From: Nemertoderma westbladi | Taxonomy: Eukaryota; Xenacoelomorpha; Nemertodermatida; Nemertodermatidae | Direction of reading: 5' to 3' | Assembly (NCBI GenBank): GCA_032718475.1 | Contig: JAUCBJ010007752.1 | Coordinates: 1 to 64,000 of the forward strand | Length of the DNA: 64,000 bases | Shown here: in pieces, positions 30,501 to 39,700 of the stretch | Position numbering within the stretch: the first letter of the stretch is position 1 | Layout: every line of letters begins with the position of its first letter | Made by a program: the position numbers and the translations under genes | Notes under the pieces: generated by a model | Seen by the model: only the letters and a program-made list of their open reading frames with translations | Databases searched by the model: none | Told to the model about the DNA's origin: nothing

Positions 30501-31664
30501 ATCCATTGGGACTGCAGTGGCTAAGTCCGAAACCTTTGTGACCCTAGTGGCGAAGATCGCACTCGCAGGAACACCTGTGTCGGAGTTCGCACTCGCAGGA
30601 ACCCCTGTGGCAGAGTTTGGGACCTTTGTTACACTGGTGGCGGAGTTCACATCCGTTAGAAATCCTGTGGCGGAGTTCGCACTCGCAGAAACCCCTATGA
30701 TAGCAGAGTTCGCACTCGCAGGAACCCCTATGATGGCGGAGTACACACTCGCAGGAACCCCTGTGGCAGAGTTCGTACTCACAGTAACCCTTGTGGCGAA
30801 GTTCGCACTCGCAGGAACCCCTGTGGCGGAGTTTGGAGCCTTTGACGCACCGGTGGCGGAGTTAACATCCGTTGGAAATCTTGTGGCGGAGTTCGCACTC
30901 GCAAGAACCCCTATGGCGGAGTTCGCAATCGCACGAACCCCTGTGGTGGATTTCGCACTCGCAGGAACCCCTAAGGCGGAGTTCGGATCCTTTGTCACAC
31001 TGGTGGCAGAATTCGCATCTGTTGGAAATCCTGTGGCAGAGTTCGCACTCGCAGGAACCCCTATGGCGGAGTTCGCACTCGCAGGAAACCATGTGTCGGA
31101 GTTCGCACTCACAGGAACCCCTAAGACGGAGTTCGGATCCTTTGTCGCACTGGTGGCAGAGTTCGCCTCCGTTGTAAATCCTGTGGCGGAGTTCGCACTC
31201 GCAGGAACCCCTGTGACGGAGATCGCACTCGCAAGAACCCCTGTGGCAGAGTTCATACCCGCAGTAACCCCTGTGTCGGAGTTCGGATCCTTTGTCACAC
31301 TGGTGGCGGAGTTCGCATCCGTTGGAAATCCTGTGGAGGAGTTCGCACTCGCAGGAACCCCTGTTGCGGTGCTCGCACTCGCAGGAACTCCTATGGCGGA
31401 GTTCAGATCCTTCAGGTACCCAGTTGGTGAGTTCGCATCTATTTGGACTCCATGTACGGAGTTCAAAACCTTAGAGACCTCAGCGGGGAATATCGGAACA
31501 TCGCTGTTTGTAGACCTACCGGTATCAGTTAAAGGCAGCTTGCCTTTGGTGAAGAGACGATCTGCACGAATAAGTAGTTGAGCCCGACTTCCTGACGACG
31601 AGACGCCATTTTTCTCCAGTAGTTGTTTGAGTCGTAAAGTACTAGCCTTCCGCAACTTATCCAT
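27513..31664 (-). CDS. ORF1: SAP domain, Ulp1-like protease and coiled coil, SAP-Ulp1 LINE
   Basis: 1383 codons from an ATG at 31664. Residues about 4-40 (LRLKQLLEKNGVSSSGSRAQ) look like a SAP DNA-binding helix-turn-helix. Residues about 75-420 are tandem units of about 12 residues of NSATGVPASA type. A Ulp1/C48-like cysteine protease fold follows: NHWVIHI with His731, PMQ with Gln799, and SYDCG with Cys805. The usual catalytic Asp 17 residues after His (LDSL in yeast Ulp1) is replaced by Cys in RLCSLG, so activity is uncertain. Then come coiled coil (about 940-1090) and a basic C-terminus. In LINEs, ORF1 normally binds RNA. A deSUMOylase-like domain could act on host SUMO or on the ORF1 protein itself; this is inference. 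Confidence 0.85.
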   Translation of the reverse strand: MDKLRKASTLRLKQLLEKNGVSSSGSRAQLLIRADRLFTKGKLPLTDTGRSTNSDVPIFPAEVSKVLNSVHGVQIDANSPTGYLKDLNSAIGVPASASTATGVPASANSSTGFPTDANSATSVTKDPNSDTGVTAGMNSATGVLASAISVTGVPASANSATGFTTEANSATSATKDPNSVLGVPVSANSDTWFPASANSAIGVPASANSATGFPTDANSATSVTKDPNSALGVPASAKSTTGVRAIANSAIGVLASANSATRFPTDVNSATGASKAPNSATGVPASANFATRVTVSTNSATGVPASVYSAIIGVPASANSAIIGVSASANSATGFLTDVNSATSVTKVPNSATGVPASANSDTGVPASAIFATRVTKVSDLATAVPMDSNPPTEVWKVLDSTITVPTDPNSAPNGSMYLDSTPELLTDSISASIIPMVTNCYPGVTIYQDPNLTKVREVAIPSPEVPKGPIFSPVFQTNPVGEFSTTSYSRFPPASSVGSVLVEDLVDNKFVVRGKYPDKSKDFSYISPTYLKSEVGINFSPTVVLPLEQPITPRPLKQSYMDTWLEQSTDLIYLPPKVVSPGILANVYTDIQSDVQVLDCRMKSTDLSQAEVEILSPIKVDSILVDQKSPKSTAIEYLSTEKAMFSTRWPKDYTNFESLKAEHCIETCVVDHFLDLIGSTSASRVGVVNTGFAVKLSAPYKIDGAVKFIAEQYLNPACEILLIPECSNNHWVIHIANLKDKEVSRLCSLGHTNPSKITKEICYVLNFIDNNTPKDKSRKSKYIDRWTTIKSRPFLPMQKNSYDCGLYVCAYAYTFAFDTPDLFVPKMMHSKLLRDWILNALTFNKLEMNSLNASSLNVDAIDFAPCPPPQTVAYKSFHESMNFEEIHKFIQRPRKEINGLITDLKSTQRYELRLHLFKQLQGQMSSIQSATLQLRQRSALSEITNDIYELMRAVAQGKLTEACRKRLRSDESVLQNIPATSSDEIVKMHQDLILSISQMQSKICCLENYCDKLNHENQTLHEDIAHERHQRLLIQAAIDGIGSNSHLHQSHHPAINKDYNLRAEKLTEDGQKLIGIGYRQVNGKVGQIRYKTDLPLSNRFDCLSQSHSNIEVSPPSDYAEASLVANQCNSYKQRMPDYVKGSVASQNDQYQHMPADFAEESLVANLSVPYWQCIPADYAEASLAANLEDKYQQMLGSKDSYVQMGKLSVKDSESGMMCHNLKVQHGRPCNMKSNDFRLDSTTVYNGAKNIFNRPKKYGQSNSYMKCNNSNHPTSRGNTFRDAIGCNGSSLGSVELIGINQHVDEIDILDYINNVGIPVECFSTRKFQEVKNMIIVVRSQYKKQILNHSNWPHGTVMSGWKPYHTYDDLMSQGRYGHGQRQYS
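30540..31440. repeat. 36-bp coding minisatellite in LINE ORF1
   Basis: On the plus strand, units resemble GCACTCGCAGGAACCCCTGT followed by GGCGGAGTTC, each about 36 bp. A higher-order pattern of several units includes TCCTTTGTCACACTGGTGGC. Period divisible by three keeps an antisense frame (30454-31581, plus strand) open by composition; I do not count that as a gene. Confidence 0.9.
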
Positions 31665-31798
31665 GGAGAGATTGTCTGAGATAGTTATTTATATATCCAA
31701 ATTCTCCACAATAAATTGTCTAATTAATCAAAAATCAATCAATTTATAATAAATAAAAATATAAAGAAATACCCAGTACCGTACAGCAGTACAGCAGT

Positions 31799-31992
31799 CT
31801 TTATTATTAAAGTCGCGACTTTATTATTTTAGTCGCGACTTTATTATTTTAGTCGCAACTCTATTATTAAAGTCGCGACTTTATTATTTTAGTCGCGACT
31901 TTATTATTAAAGTTGCTACTTTATTATTAAAGTCGCGACTTTATTATTAAAGTCGCGCCTTTATTATTAAAGTCGCGACTTTATTATTTTAA
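31799..31992. repeat. 20-bp palindromic satellite array, locus 2 (right part)
   Basis: Resumes the array broken by the LINE and begins with the right copy of the 16-bp duplication. About nine units, then the block tail TTTGTAACCAAGTAACATAA to about 32165. Confidence 0.93.
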
Positions 31993-32171
31993 CTTTATAA
32001 TTTGTAACCAAGTAACATAAATGACCCCCTTGGAAATAAGCTGCAAAGCTTTAGGGGTAATCCTATATGTTATGTTGGACAATACCTTTATACCGGTACA
32101 TTGTTTGGTGTATTTGTTATTGTTTTTACATAATGTATAAATAAATTGTAGTTGTTGTTGTAATTGTTGTA

Positions 32172-32788
32172 CTTTGACAATCTTGAGGAAGTTCTTAGAA
32201 TTATGAATTATTCTAAAGGTGCCATATCAGTAATGTTTACAGGAACTGGTGATGGACAATTGTTGCCAATGTATGTTGTGTATAAGAGTATTGGTCTCTG
32301 GTCTACATTGTGCGAGCATGGGCCCCCTGGGTGATTTGATACCAGGGCATTTGAGGACTGGTTTAAAGGGAGCGTAGTGCCATGGGCTAGTAGATTGGAA
32401 GGTCAAAAAGTTGTAATAGGGGACAACCTCAGCAGCCATCTAAGACTAGAGGTTCTTCGCCTGTGCAGTGAAAATAATATTCTCTTCACATTTATGCTGA
32501 AGTACACAACACACAAAACCAAACAATTAGATGTTGCGTTATTTGCTCCTCTTTAGAAGTCTTGGCAATGAATCATCACAACTTACAAGTGTAAACATCC
32601 CCATGCTACCACTATTGACAAAGATCTATTCCTAACCTTTCTCTGTCAGCTATTGAGAGCTTGTGGTATAGCTCCACTGGAATGCACCAAGGTGTTGTCA
32701 AATTGGAAACTGCCATGAAAGCATAGGTGCCATAGGTGCAGTATTTGTGTGAAGCAAGAGTGGCAGACACAAATTCCAAACCACGAAG
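32172..32788 (+). pseudogene. pogo/jerky-like DDE_1 transposase relic, copy 2
   Basis: Nearly identical to copy 1 at 23205-23822, including the same stops. It differs by a few substitutions and by lacking one GGTGCCATA unit near 32725. Copying after the gene had already died implies segmental or tandem duplication. Confidence 0.8.
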
Positions 32789-32867
32789 GTATGGCATACA
32801 TTTTGTATTTTTATTTGCTAATTATATTCGTCCCAAATTTCATGCTATTTATTCACGAATATTGTCG

Positions 32868-33346
32868 CGACTTTATTATTTTAGTCGCGACTTTATTATT
32901 AAAGTCGCGACTTCATTATTAAAGTCGCGACTTTATTATTAAAGTCACGACTTTATTATTTTAGTCGCGACTTTATTATTTTAGTCACAACTCTATTATT
33001 AAAGTCGCGACTTTATTATTAAAGTCGCGACTTTATTATTTTAGTCGCGACTTTATTATTTTAGTCGCAACTCTATTATTAAAGTCGCGACTTTATTATT
33101 AAAGTCGCGACTTTATTATTTTAGTCGTGACTTTATTATTAAAGTCGCGACTTTATTATTTTAGTCGCGACTTTATTATTTTAGTCACAACTCTATTATT
33201 AACGTCGCGACATTATTATTAAAGTCGCGACTTTATTATTTTAGTCGCGACTTTATTATTTAAGTCGCAACTCTATTATTAAAGTCGCGACTTTATTATT
33301 TTAGTCGCGACTTTATTATTAAAGTTGCTACTTTATTATTTTAACT
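32868..33346. repeat. 20-bp palindromic satellite array, locus 3
   Basis: About 24 units of AAAGTCGCGACTTTATTATT with interspersed CGCAACTCT and ACAACTCT variants. It is followed by the same block tail (33347-33520). Confidence 0.95.
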
Positions 33347-33529
33347 TCATAATTTGTAACCAAGTAACATAAATGACCCCCTTGGAAATAAGCTGCAAAG
33401 CTTTAGGGGTAATCCTATTTGTTATGTTGGACAATACCTTTATACCGGTACATTGTTTGGTGTATTTGTTATTGTTTTTACATAATGTATAAATAAATTG
33501 TAGTTGTTGTTGTAATTGTTGTACTTTGA

Positions 33530-34021
33530 CAATCTTGAGGAAGTTCTTAGAATTATGAATTATTCTAAAGGTGCCATATCAGTAATGTTTACAGGAACTG
33601 GTGATGGACAATTGTTGCCAATGTATGTTGTGTATAAGAGTATTGGTCTCTGGTCTACATTGTGCGAGCATTGGCCTCCTGGGTGATTTGATACCAGGGC
33701 ATTTGAGGACTGGTTTAAAGGGAGCGTAGTGCCATGGGCTAGTAGATTGGAAGGTCAAAAAGTTGTAATAGGGGACAACCTCAGCAGCCATCTAAGACTA
33801 GAGGTTCTTTGCCTGTGCAGTGAAAATAATATCCTCTTCACATTTATGCTGAAGAACACGACACACAAAACCAAACAATTAGATGTTGCGTTATTTGCTC
33901 CTCTTTAGAAGTCTTGGCAATGAATCATCACAACTTACAAGTGTAAACATCCCCATGCTACCACTGTTGACAAAGATCTATTCCTAACCTTTCTCTGTCA
34001 GCTATTGAGAGCTTGTGGTAT
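33530..34021 (+). pseudogene. pogo/jerky-like DDE_1 transposase relic, copy 3 (left half)
   Basis: Same sequence as copies 1 and 2 up to GAGCTTGTGGTAT, where the BEL element is inserted. The relic continues at 52472-52600, so the insertion point and 5-bp duplication can be read directly against the intact copies. Confidence 0.85.
34017..34021. repeat. GGTAT target-site duplication, left (BEL element 2)
   Basis: Uninterrupted copies 1 and 2 read GTGGTATAGCTC here. The left flank ends GGTAT and the right flank begins GGTAT (52472-52476), giving a 5-bp duplication, within the 4-6 bp range usual for BEL/Pao. Confidence 0.9.
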
Positions 34022-34148
34022 TATAGAATTATATTCCCTAAATGCCGTGGATTTTCAAAATTTATTTTTTATTCGAATTAACTTTGTAAAGATTGCTTTG
34101 AGTTCTCATTTGTATTGGTTCTATCATTTGTACATCTATCGGTCAAGT

Positions 34149-34223
34149 GGTTCAGTAGCTCAGTCGGTAGAGCGTTGGAAATTATATGTGTAGTAGGTAT
34201 TGAGTTCGAATCCTAGTAAGTGC
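34149..34223 (+). promoter_or_regulatory. tRNA-like segment with RNA polymerase III A and B boxes in 5' LTR
   Basis: TAGCTCAGTCGG (34156-34167) matches the tRNA A-box, and the D-arm GCTC/GAGC pairs. GAGTTCGAATCC (34202-34213) matches the B-box/T-loop with one mismatch. The acceptor stem does not pair, so this is not a functional tRNA gene. It looks like a captured tRNA or SINE head. The copy in the 3' LTR is identical. Confidence 0.75.
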
Positions 34224-34391
34224 GAATTATTTTTTGTGCAGAATTTCAACTCATTTAAATTAACCGCTACAAATTAATTGCATTTGCCTGTACCAATGAG
34301 ACTGTAGTTATTTGATTGTAACCAATGTCGTGCAAGTTATATATTAGCTGGACCAATAGCTATCTTTAAAACCTTGTTAGAATTTATAGAA

Positions 34392-34440
34392 CAATCGAGA
34401 ATTTTCTCGATTGATTGCGGCACAAATTTAGTATATAAAG
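34392..34440 (+). promoter_or_regulatory. LTR promoter: palindrome and TATA box
   Basis: A perfect inverted repeat of 10 bp with a 2-bp spacer lies 18 bp upstream of TATATAAAG. A symmetric factor-binding site just upstream of TATA is plausible. Transcription should start about 25-30 bp downstream. The same arrangement is at 50887-50935 in the 3' LTR. Confidence 0.65.
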
Positions 34441-34568
34441 GTGCGATTTCGTTCATTATTATTGCTTACACAAACTTCTTATACAATCTATTATATCAAT
34501 ATTCACATCTATTCTGTCGTGCTTAGTTTATTTCAGATTACATTGTACATATTATTATAATCTTTTGT

Positions 34569-34574
34569 AATAAA
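34569..34574 (+). terminator. Polyadenylation signal AATAAA in 5' LTR
   Basis: AATAAA about 130 bp downstream of the TATA box. In the 3' LTR (51064-51069) it would serve to end the genomic RNA. Confidence 0.6.
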
Positions 34575-36572
34575 AGTTAGAAATACTTGTCAATCTCAGC
34601 CCTTTTCTATCTGTTTTACCATGGATTCACTACGGTGAACAAACTTAGGGACAGGATGGCCGGCTAGAGATCGGGCCGCAGCAATGAACGGGAACATCAC
34701 GGGAATGTAGACGAGAGACAACCCGCAATACCATCTAGAGTTATTCGCCCATCGCCTGAAAGGTTAGACAGCGTTCGATCCTTGCTACCTAAGTATAAGA
34801 CCAAAAGATCAAAAAGGTAGACGTAGTGACACGCTGTAAGCCTAAAATTACATCATAGGGACTGTACTGTCTTGATTCAGGAAAAACCGCAGTAGACCTT
34901 CATATTCCTACGGGGGGGGGGGGGGGGGGGAGCGCAGGCAGATACTAGTACGCAGATAGGACGTAGGCACACCGGTACGAAGCATACAAATTGGTTAGGG
35001 TGCAGCAAACTGTACGCTTAACTCTTGCTAAGTACAGGTGCGTCTGTGACTATTTGCCGTACAACGGTGTCCATTACATCAGAACTTGTAGGCTAGGAGG
35101 GTTATTGTGTTTTCACCTGAATTAGGATTGTACCGTTCAGGCGGTAGGGCAGTTTACACTAGGCGCAAATAAATTGAGGCTATCAGGGATATACTAACAT
35201 CTACCGTGTCCCCGCCAACGCCCTAATAGGAAGTTACCCGGACTACCTGGGTGACTAAAATTCTAGATAGGAGCCAGGATAGCTATTAGTACCCGTACGC
35301 CTACAGTAGTAAACTAACACATCTCTTCTTAGTATCAGGGACCTGGTACCTAAAATTGCCGAATTCTGGGCGTAGTATTAACCTTATGCCTGAATTTGAG
35401 TCCTGGAAATACGCAAGAGGGGAAGGAACCTTATCATTCGTGAGTATTAGACCTACAAGTTATAAAATTAGAATATTCGTAAAATGCACACCGTACCCAG
35501 TAATTATATATGTGAAGGAGCAAAACTGCTTTTGACCGTTCAGAATTAACACACGCGCGTTAGAAATTATTTACACCTCAAAATATATAAAATTAACTTT
35601 CGTCCTTACTGCACTTTGCTCGCTAGTTAGACATCTCCAAATATCTGCCTCTGTACCTAGCTAGCGTCCCTTTGCCCAACCATATAAATCACACCGCGGC
35701 AAAGTATACGAGCCCCTTAGTCCGTCAGTGAGTCAGCCTGATTTTAGGATTCGCTGCGCGGGATTTTGTTTTCTCGAAGTTTGTCTGCTCGTAGACTGTT
35801 TTCTGCCTCACCGGTCATAAGAGATCGATACTGCAATATATTCGCTTACTTAGAGTTTACTGTTTTGGTGAGAAGGTCGGATTTATGATTTGATTCACAA
35901 ACTTTACAGTAAGATATTGCAGGTATTGTTACCGTCTCTTCCGATAGTAGGAATAGGCGTATCTCTTCAATTAGTAGGAATATGTTTTACTGAACTACGG
36001 TTCGGTAGGACTAAAGTTATTTGAAAATTTTGTATTTTGAGGTAAAAATTTGTATTTGATTAGCTAAGTGCTAATTTTTGAAATAAAATTTGATTTGAAC
36101 CGCGTGTAAAATATTTTGGAATTGAATACCGGTGTTTAAAAGGGTTTAAATACCATATTGTACCGGTACAAAATTTTCGTAAAAAGTAAAACCTAACTCT
36201 TTTGTTTTTTCAGGATTCAGAACTCATTTCTAGACTGTAACGGGAGCAAGACCGTGTTTAGCAAGTTTGGGAGATAGATAACTCAACAACTTTGGTTGGG
36301 AAAATCGCGTTTCGTCCGCAACGTTAAAAACGGAAAGGTTCACGTCCGGTTTGTATCTGGGAATCTGTTTTTCTGGAGAATTATTGGAGTGGGTGAGTTC
36401 GAAAAGTTGCATAAATAAGTTAGGCATTACCGTATTAGTTAAAATTATTGTGGGTTCCACTGTCTCAAGTATTTATGCATTCCGTATGATTTCTTTGTTC
36501 ATTGCTGAATTAGTCCGTATTATTGTATTTAATTTACCTTTTGATAACGCATATCGTTATCCAATTTATTTG

Positions 36573-36700
36573 TTATAAAATTGGCCGCTAGGCTAATTTT
36601 ATTATATACTTATTCCGTGACATTTATTTGCTGTAAAATTGGCCGTTTTAGGCTAATTTTATCCATCTGCTATAAAATCGGCCGGTAGGCTAATTTTATA
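36573..36700 (+). promoter_or_regulatory. Three successive leader hairpins upstream of gag ATG
   Basis: Hairpin 1 (36575-36602): 12-bp stem ATAAAATTGGCC/GGCTAATTTTAT, loop GCTA. Hairpin 2 (36633-36662): same stem, loop GTTTTA. Hairpin 3 (36671-36700): same stem extended by one pair at the base, with one mismatch, loop GGTA. Stems are conserved while loops differ. Position in the 5' leader suggests RNA packaging, dimerisation or translation control; the function is inference. Confidence 0.75.
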
Positions 36701-36782
36701 AGACTGTAATTAGTACCGTTTAGATAAAATACGGTAAGTTTGATACTTTGACACTCACTTTACTTGACTTACAACTACCGAA

Positions 36783-39700
36783 ATGAGTGACAAACAAGAC
36801 TATACGAAGAATACACCTACCGACTATGACTCATGTGACGCGGATAAGTCAGCAGCGGAAGAACAACAGGGGAAGACTCGCGAGCCTACCGAACCTACAC
36901 CGTGTGCGTCACCAGTACATCCAACGGGAGTACCGGATGCCGTAGTACGAGGCGACGGCAGGACCGAGGACTTTCTAACTGTTCCGCAACCTAGATACAG
37001 GGAAACGGAATTGGTAAGTTCAGCAGGAAGCACAGAAAGTGTGGTTAGAAGCGTCGGTGGATACATGGCGCATATAACCAGGAGTATTGGAGAAGGCCAA
37101 CGCATATTAGACGAGTTGACCGCTCCGATGTCTCGATTCGAGTTCTACACCCTCCAGGTTAGAGTACAAAGTAGAGTACACAAGTCCGTAGATAACCTAA
37201 TTGGTCTACAAGATCTAGCTAGACAGAGACAGGACATGGATACTCAACTTAGAATCCTCGAGAAACTAATGATCGCTAGGGAGAAACTGATTCAGTTTAA
37301 GTCGACGATTAGACAGATACAACAGGAACAAGCGGACCAGTTGTTAGGTGAGTCAGTTTCGGACGAATTATTACAGCCCGAGGAAGAACAGGAACTGTAC
37401 CGACTGGATGGACAATTGAAACACCTGACGGATCACTTACGCATGTGCGGCGAGGACGTCGGAGATTGGGAAACCGTGCCGGAGGCTACGAGGGAAACTT
37501 CGCTCGCACAAATCGAACTGGCACCGGGAACACTAAATCAATCACTGGTGAGTATTCGTAGCGAAATCTGCGAAGGAAGTATGGTCACGTCAGAAGTCGC
37601 TCGACAACAGCAAGAATTCTGCCGACAACGACGAGAAATGGAGGAACAAGCTCAACTTCTAGTGATGCAGGCGGCAGTAGAAGAAGAGAAGCTACGCGTT
37701 GCGAACGTAGAGAGAATCTCTCATTTACAAGAACAAGCTGAATTAGAAGCAGCTGAAGTAGAAAGGTTAGAGGTAGACATTGCCCAACAAACGGCAGCGG
37801 CTGATTTAGCGCAACGAAACGCAGCGGCAGAATTAGAGCGACAAACGGCAGCGGCGGAATTAGCGCAACGAAACGCAGCGGCAGAATTAGAGCGAGAACG
37901 GTTAGTTTCGGAAGCACGGGCCGAAATGAAAACACGGCAAATAAAAGCTCAATCCGCTATACGACAAGCAGAGTTTGAGGCGCAACGACAACAAACGGAA
38001 CAACGAGAGAAGACAGCTAAACTTCATTTCGAACTCGAGAAGAAGGCGAGAGAATTAGCGAACGCCGAGGAAGATCTGGATCAAAAGGCCCGCGATCGAT
38101 CGATGAGATCTCGTGACGGACATGATTTGGACCAGTTAGAGGTAAGACATCGCCAAATTCAGGAACGGAAGAAGGAAGGAAGCGTAGGAGCACCCGGACG
38201 GGAACGACAATTAGTAAAAGACGTGTGTCAACGATTCCCACAGGTAACTCATATGTTTGCACCGGTTACGACTAAGGAACCTGTTTCGATTGCTGGTAGT
38301 AGTAATATTTCTCCTATCCATGGTGCGACGGAACACAGGTTTGTTATTCCGGACAAGTTTACACCGCCAAGAGCAACGTCGTCGCCTATTTTGAAAGTCA
38401 AGGTAAGTAACCCACCGATTACAGATCGTAGTAGTTTATTGACCGGACCTGCGCTACTGACGACAAAACAGGTGAGTCCACCTTTGACACCTAAACCCGT
38501 TACACACTACGCTTACCCAATGACGTTTCGACCTACAAGGCCAGTTGTTTCAAATGCTGTCATTCGCCCACCGATTCAGTTTACATCGCAATCTACGACT
38601 TCGAGGAAGACTTGTGAGCCTACCGAACAACGGAGACCAGTGGATACGCGACCGCTCAATCAGTTTACATCGCAATCTACGACTTCGAGGAAGACTTGTG
38701 AGCCTACCGAACAACGGAGATCAGTGGACGATGTTCCGAGACGGAATGTTAGAATTCGTACGACGCAACGGACGCGAGCACGTCGACCACCATATCCAGA
38801 TGATAGTAGTACTTCGAGCGAATCGGATTACCCGAAACGCGAGGTATTTAGAACAGGGGCGGCCGATGAATATAAACGCGAGCGTTCAGACAACTCCTTT
38901 GCAGACAATCCTCCACAGAATACACCAACACAGAAGGCGTTACAACCAACGGACGCAATTAGTACACAACAGTTCGCCGACATTCTGCGACCAGTTGTCA
39001 ATAAGTTGGCTCAGATCGAGGAACGTCTGGAGGAAGGTTACACCGACAGTTCGAGAAATTCCGAATTCGAACACAATAGACACCCGAAGGAACCACAAAG
39101 ACCGGTACCTTCAAACCCCACATCGAATCAGGGAAAAGCGCCAAGAAGGGATATCAACAAGGTTACCAACCAAGGACGCGAAACTCTGAACGTTGCCGAG
39201 GAGATAGCGAAATTCGCAGCCAGACAGGGATTGCCGGTACAACAACCACCAAAGTTTTCCGGTAGCTCAAAACACTGGCATACTTTCGTAGACTATATCG
39301 AATCCCAGATCGCCGTGTGCGCCTTTACATCACGGGAGAAGTTCAATTACCTGCTTCAAACGTTGTCAGGAGAACCTAAACGTTTGGCAGAGACCTTCGT
39401 TGGTGTACCGGACGCTTTCGAACTAGCGTACGATCGTTTAACTTCGATATACGGAGGTACAGTTAGTATGGCCAGGTCAGTAATAGAGGAACTCTGTAAG
39501 GGAGGGGCTATCACTAAACCCGTCGACTTATTAAAACTAGCTGACGAGATCAAGAACGCTATCACAACTTTAAGATCCATTGGACAACTTGATTACGGGA
39601 ATACCCCTACAGTCCTATTAAAGATCATAGGACGACTCCACCATCGACTTCGTCGGGAGTGGAGAAAGGTTGAATACCAGCGAGAAGAGCGGGGAGGATT

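Larger units (their letters stand above)
24061..31798 (-). mobile_element. 7.7-kb non-LTR retrotransposon with SAP and Ulp1-protease ORF1
   Basis: Minus-strand element inserted in a palindromic satellite. Both ORFs are open and overlap by 29 nt (27513-27541) in different frames. There is 330 bp of 3' untranslated sequence (24061-24391) containing an internal T-run (element sense) and ending ATGATGAT, and about 130 bp of 5' untranslated sequence. The domain set (SAP head, coding repeat, Ulp1-type cysteine protease, coiled coil, then endonuclease-RT) and full open frames indicate a young, possibly autonomous element. Confidence 0.88.
34022..35973 (+). repeat. 5' LTR (1952 bp)
   Basis: Matches 50517-52471 end to end. 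It starts TATAGAATTATATTCCC and ends CTTCAATTA, not the usual TG...CA. Inside are a tRNA-like segment (34149-34223), a perfect 10-bp inverted repeat CAATCGAGAA/TTCTCGATTG (34392-34413), a TATA box TATATAAAG (34432-34440), AATAAA (34569-34574) and a poly-G tract near 34912-34930. By TATA and polyadenylation positions, R would be about 34465-34590 and U5 unusually long, about 1.4 kb. Confidence 0.95.

Noticed and set aside
30454-31581. 375-codon plus-strand open frame over the LINE ORF1 repeat
   Set aside because: It is opened by the triplet-period repeat on the opposite strand of a domain-bearing ORF, and has no independent motif.
34149-34223. A functional tRNA gene
   Set aside because: The acceptor stem does not pair, the T-stem has a mismatch and wobbles, and the copy is exactly repeated in both LTRs, so it is part of the element.
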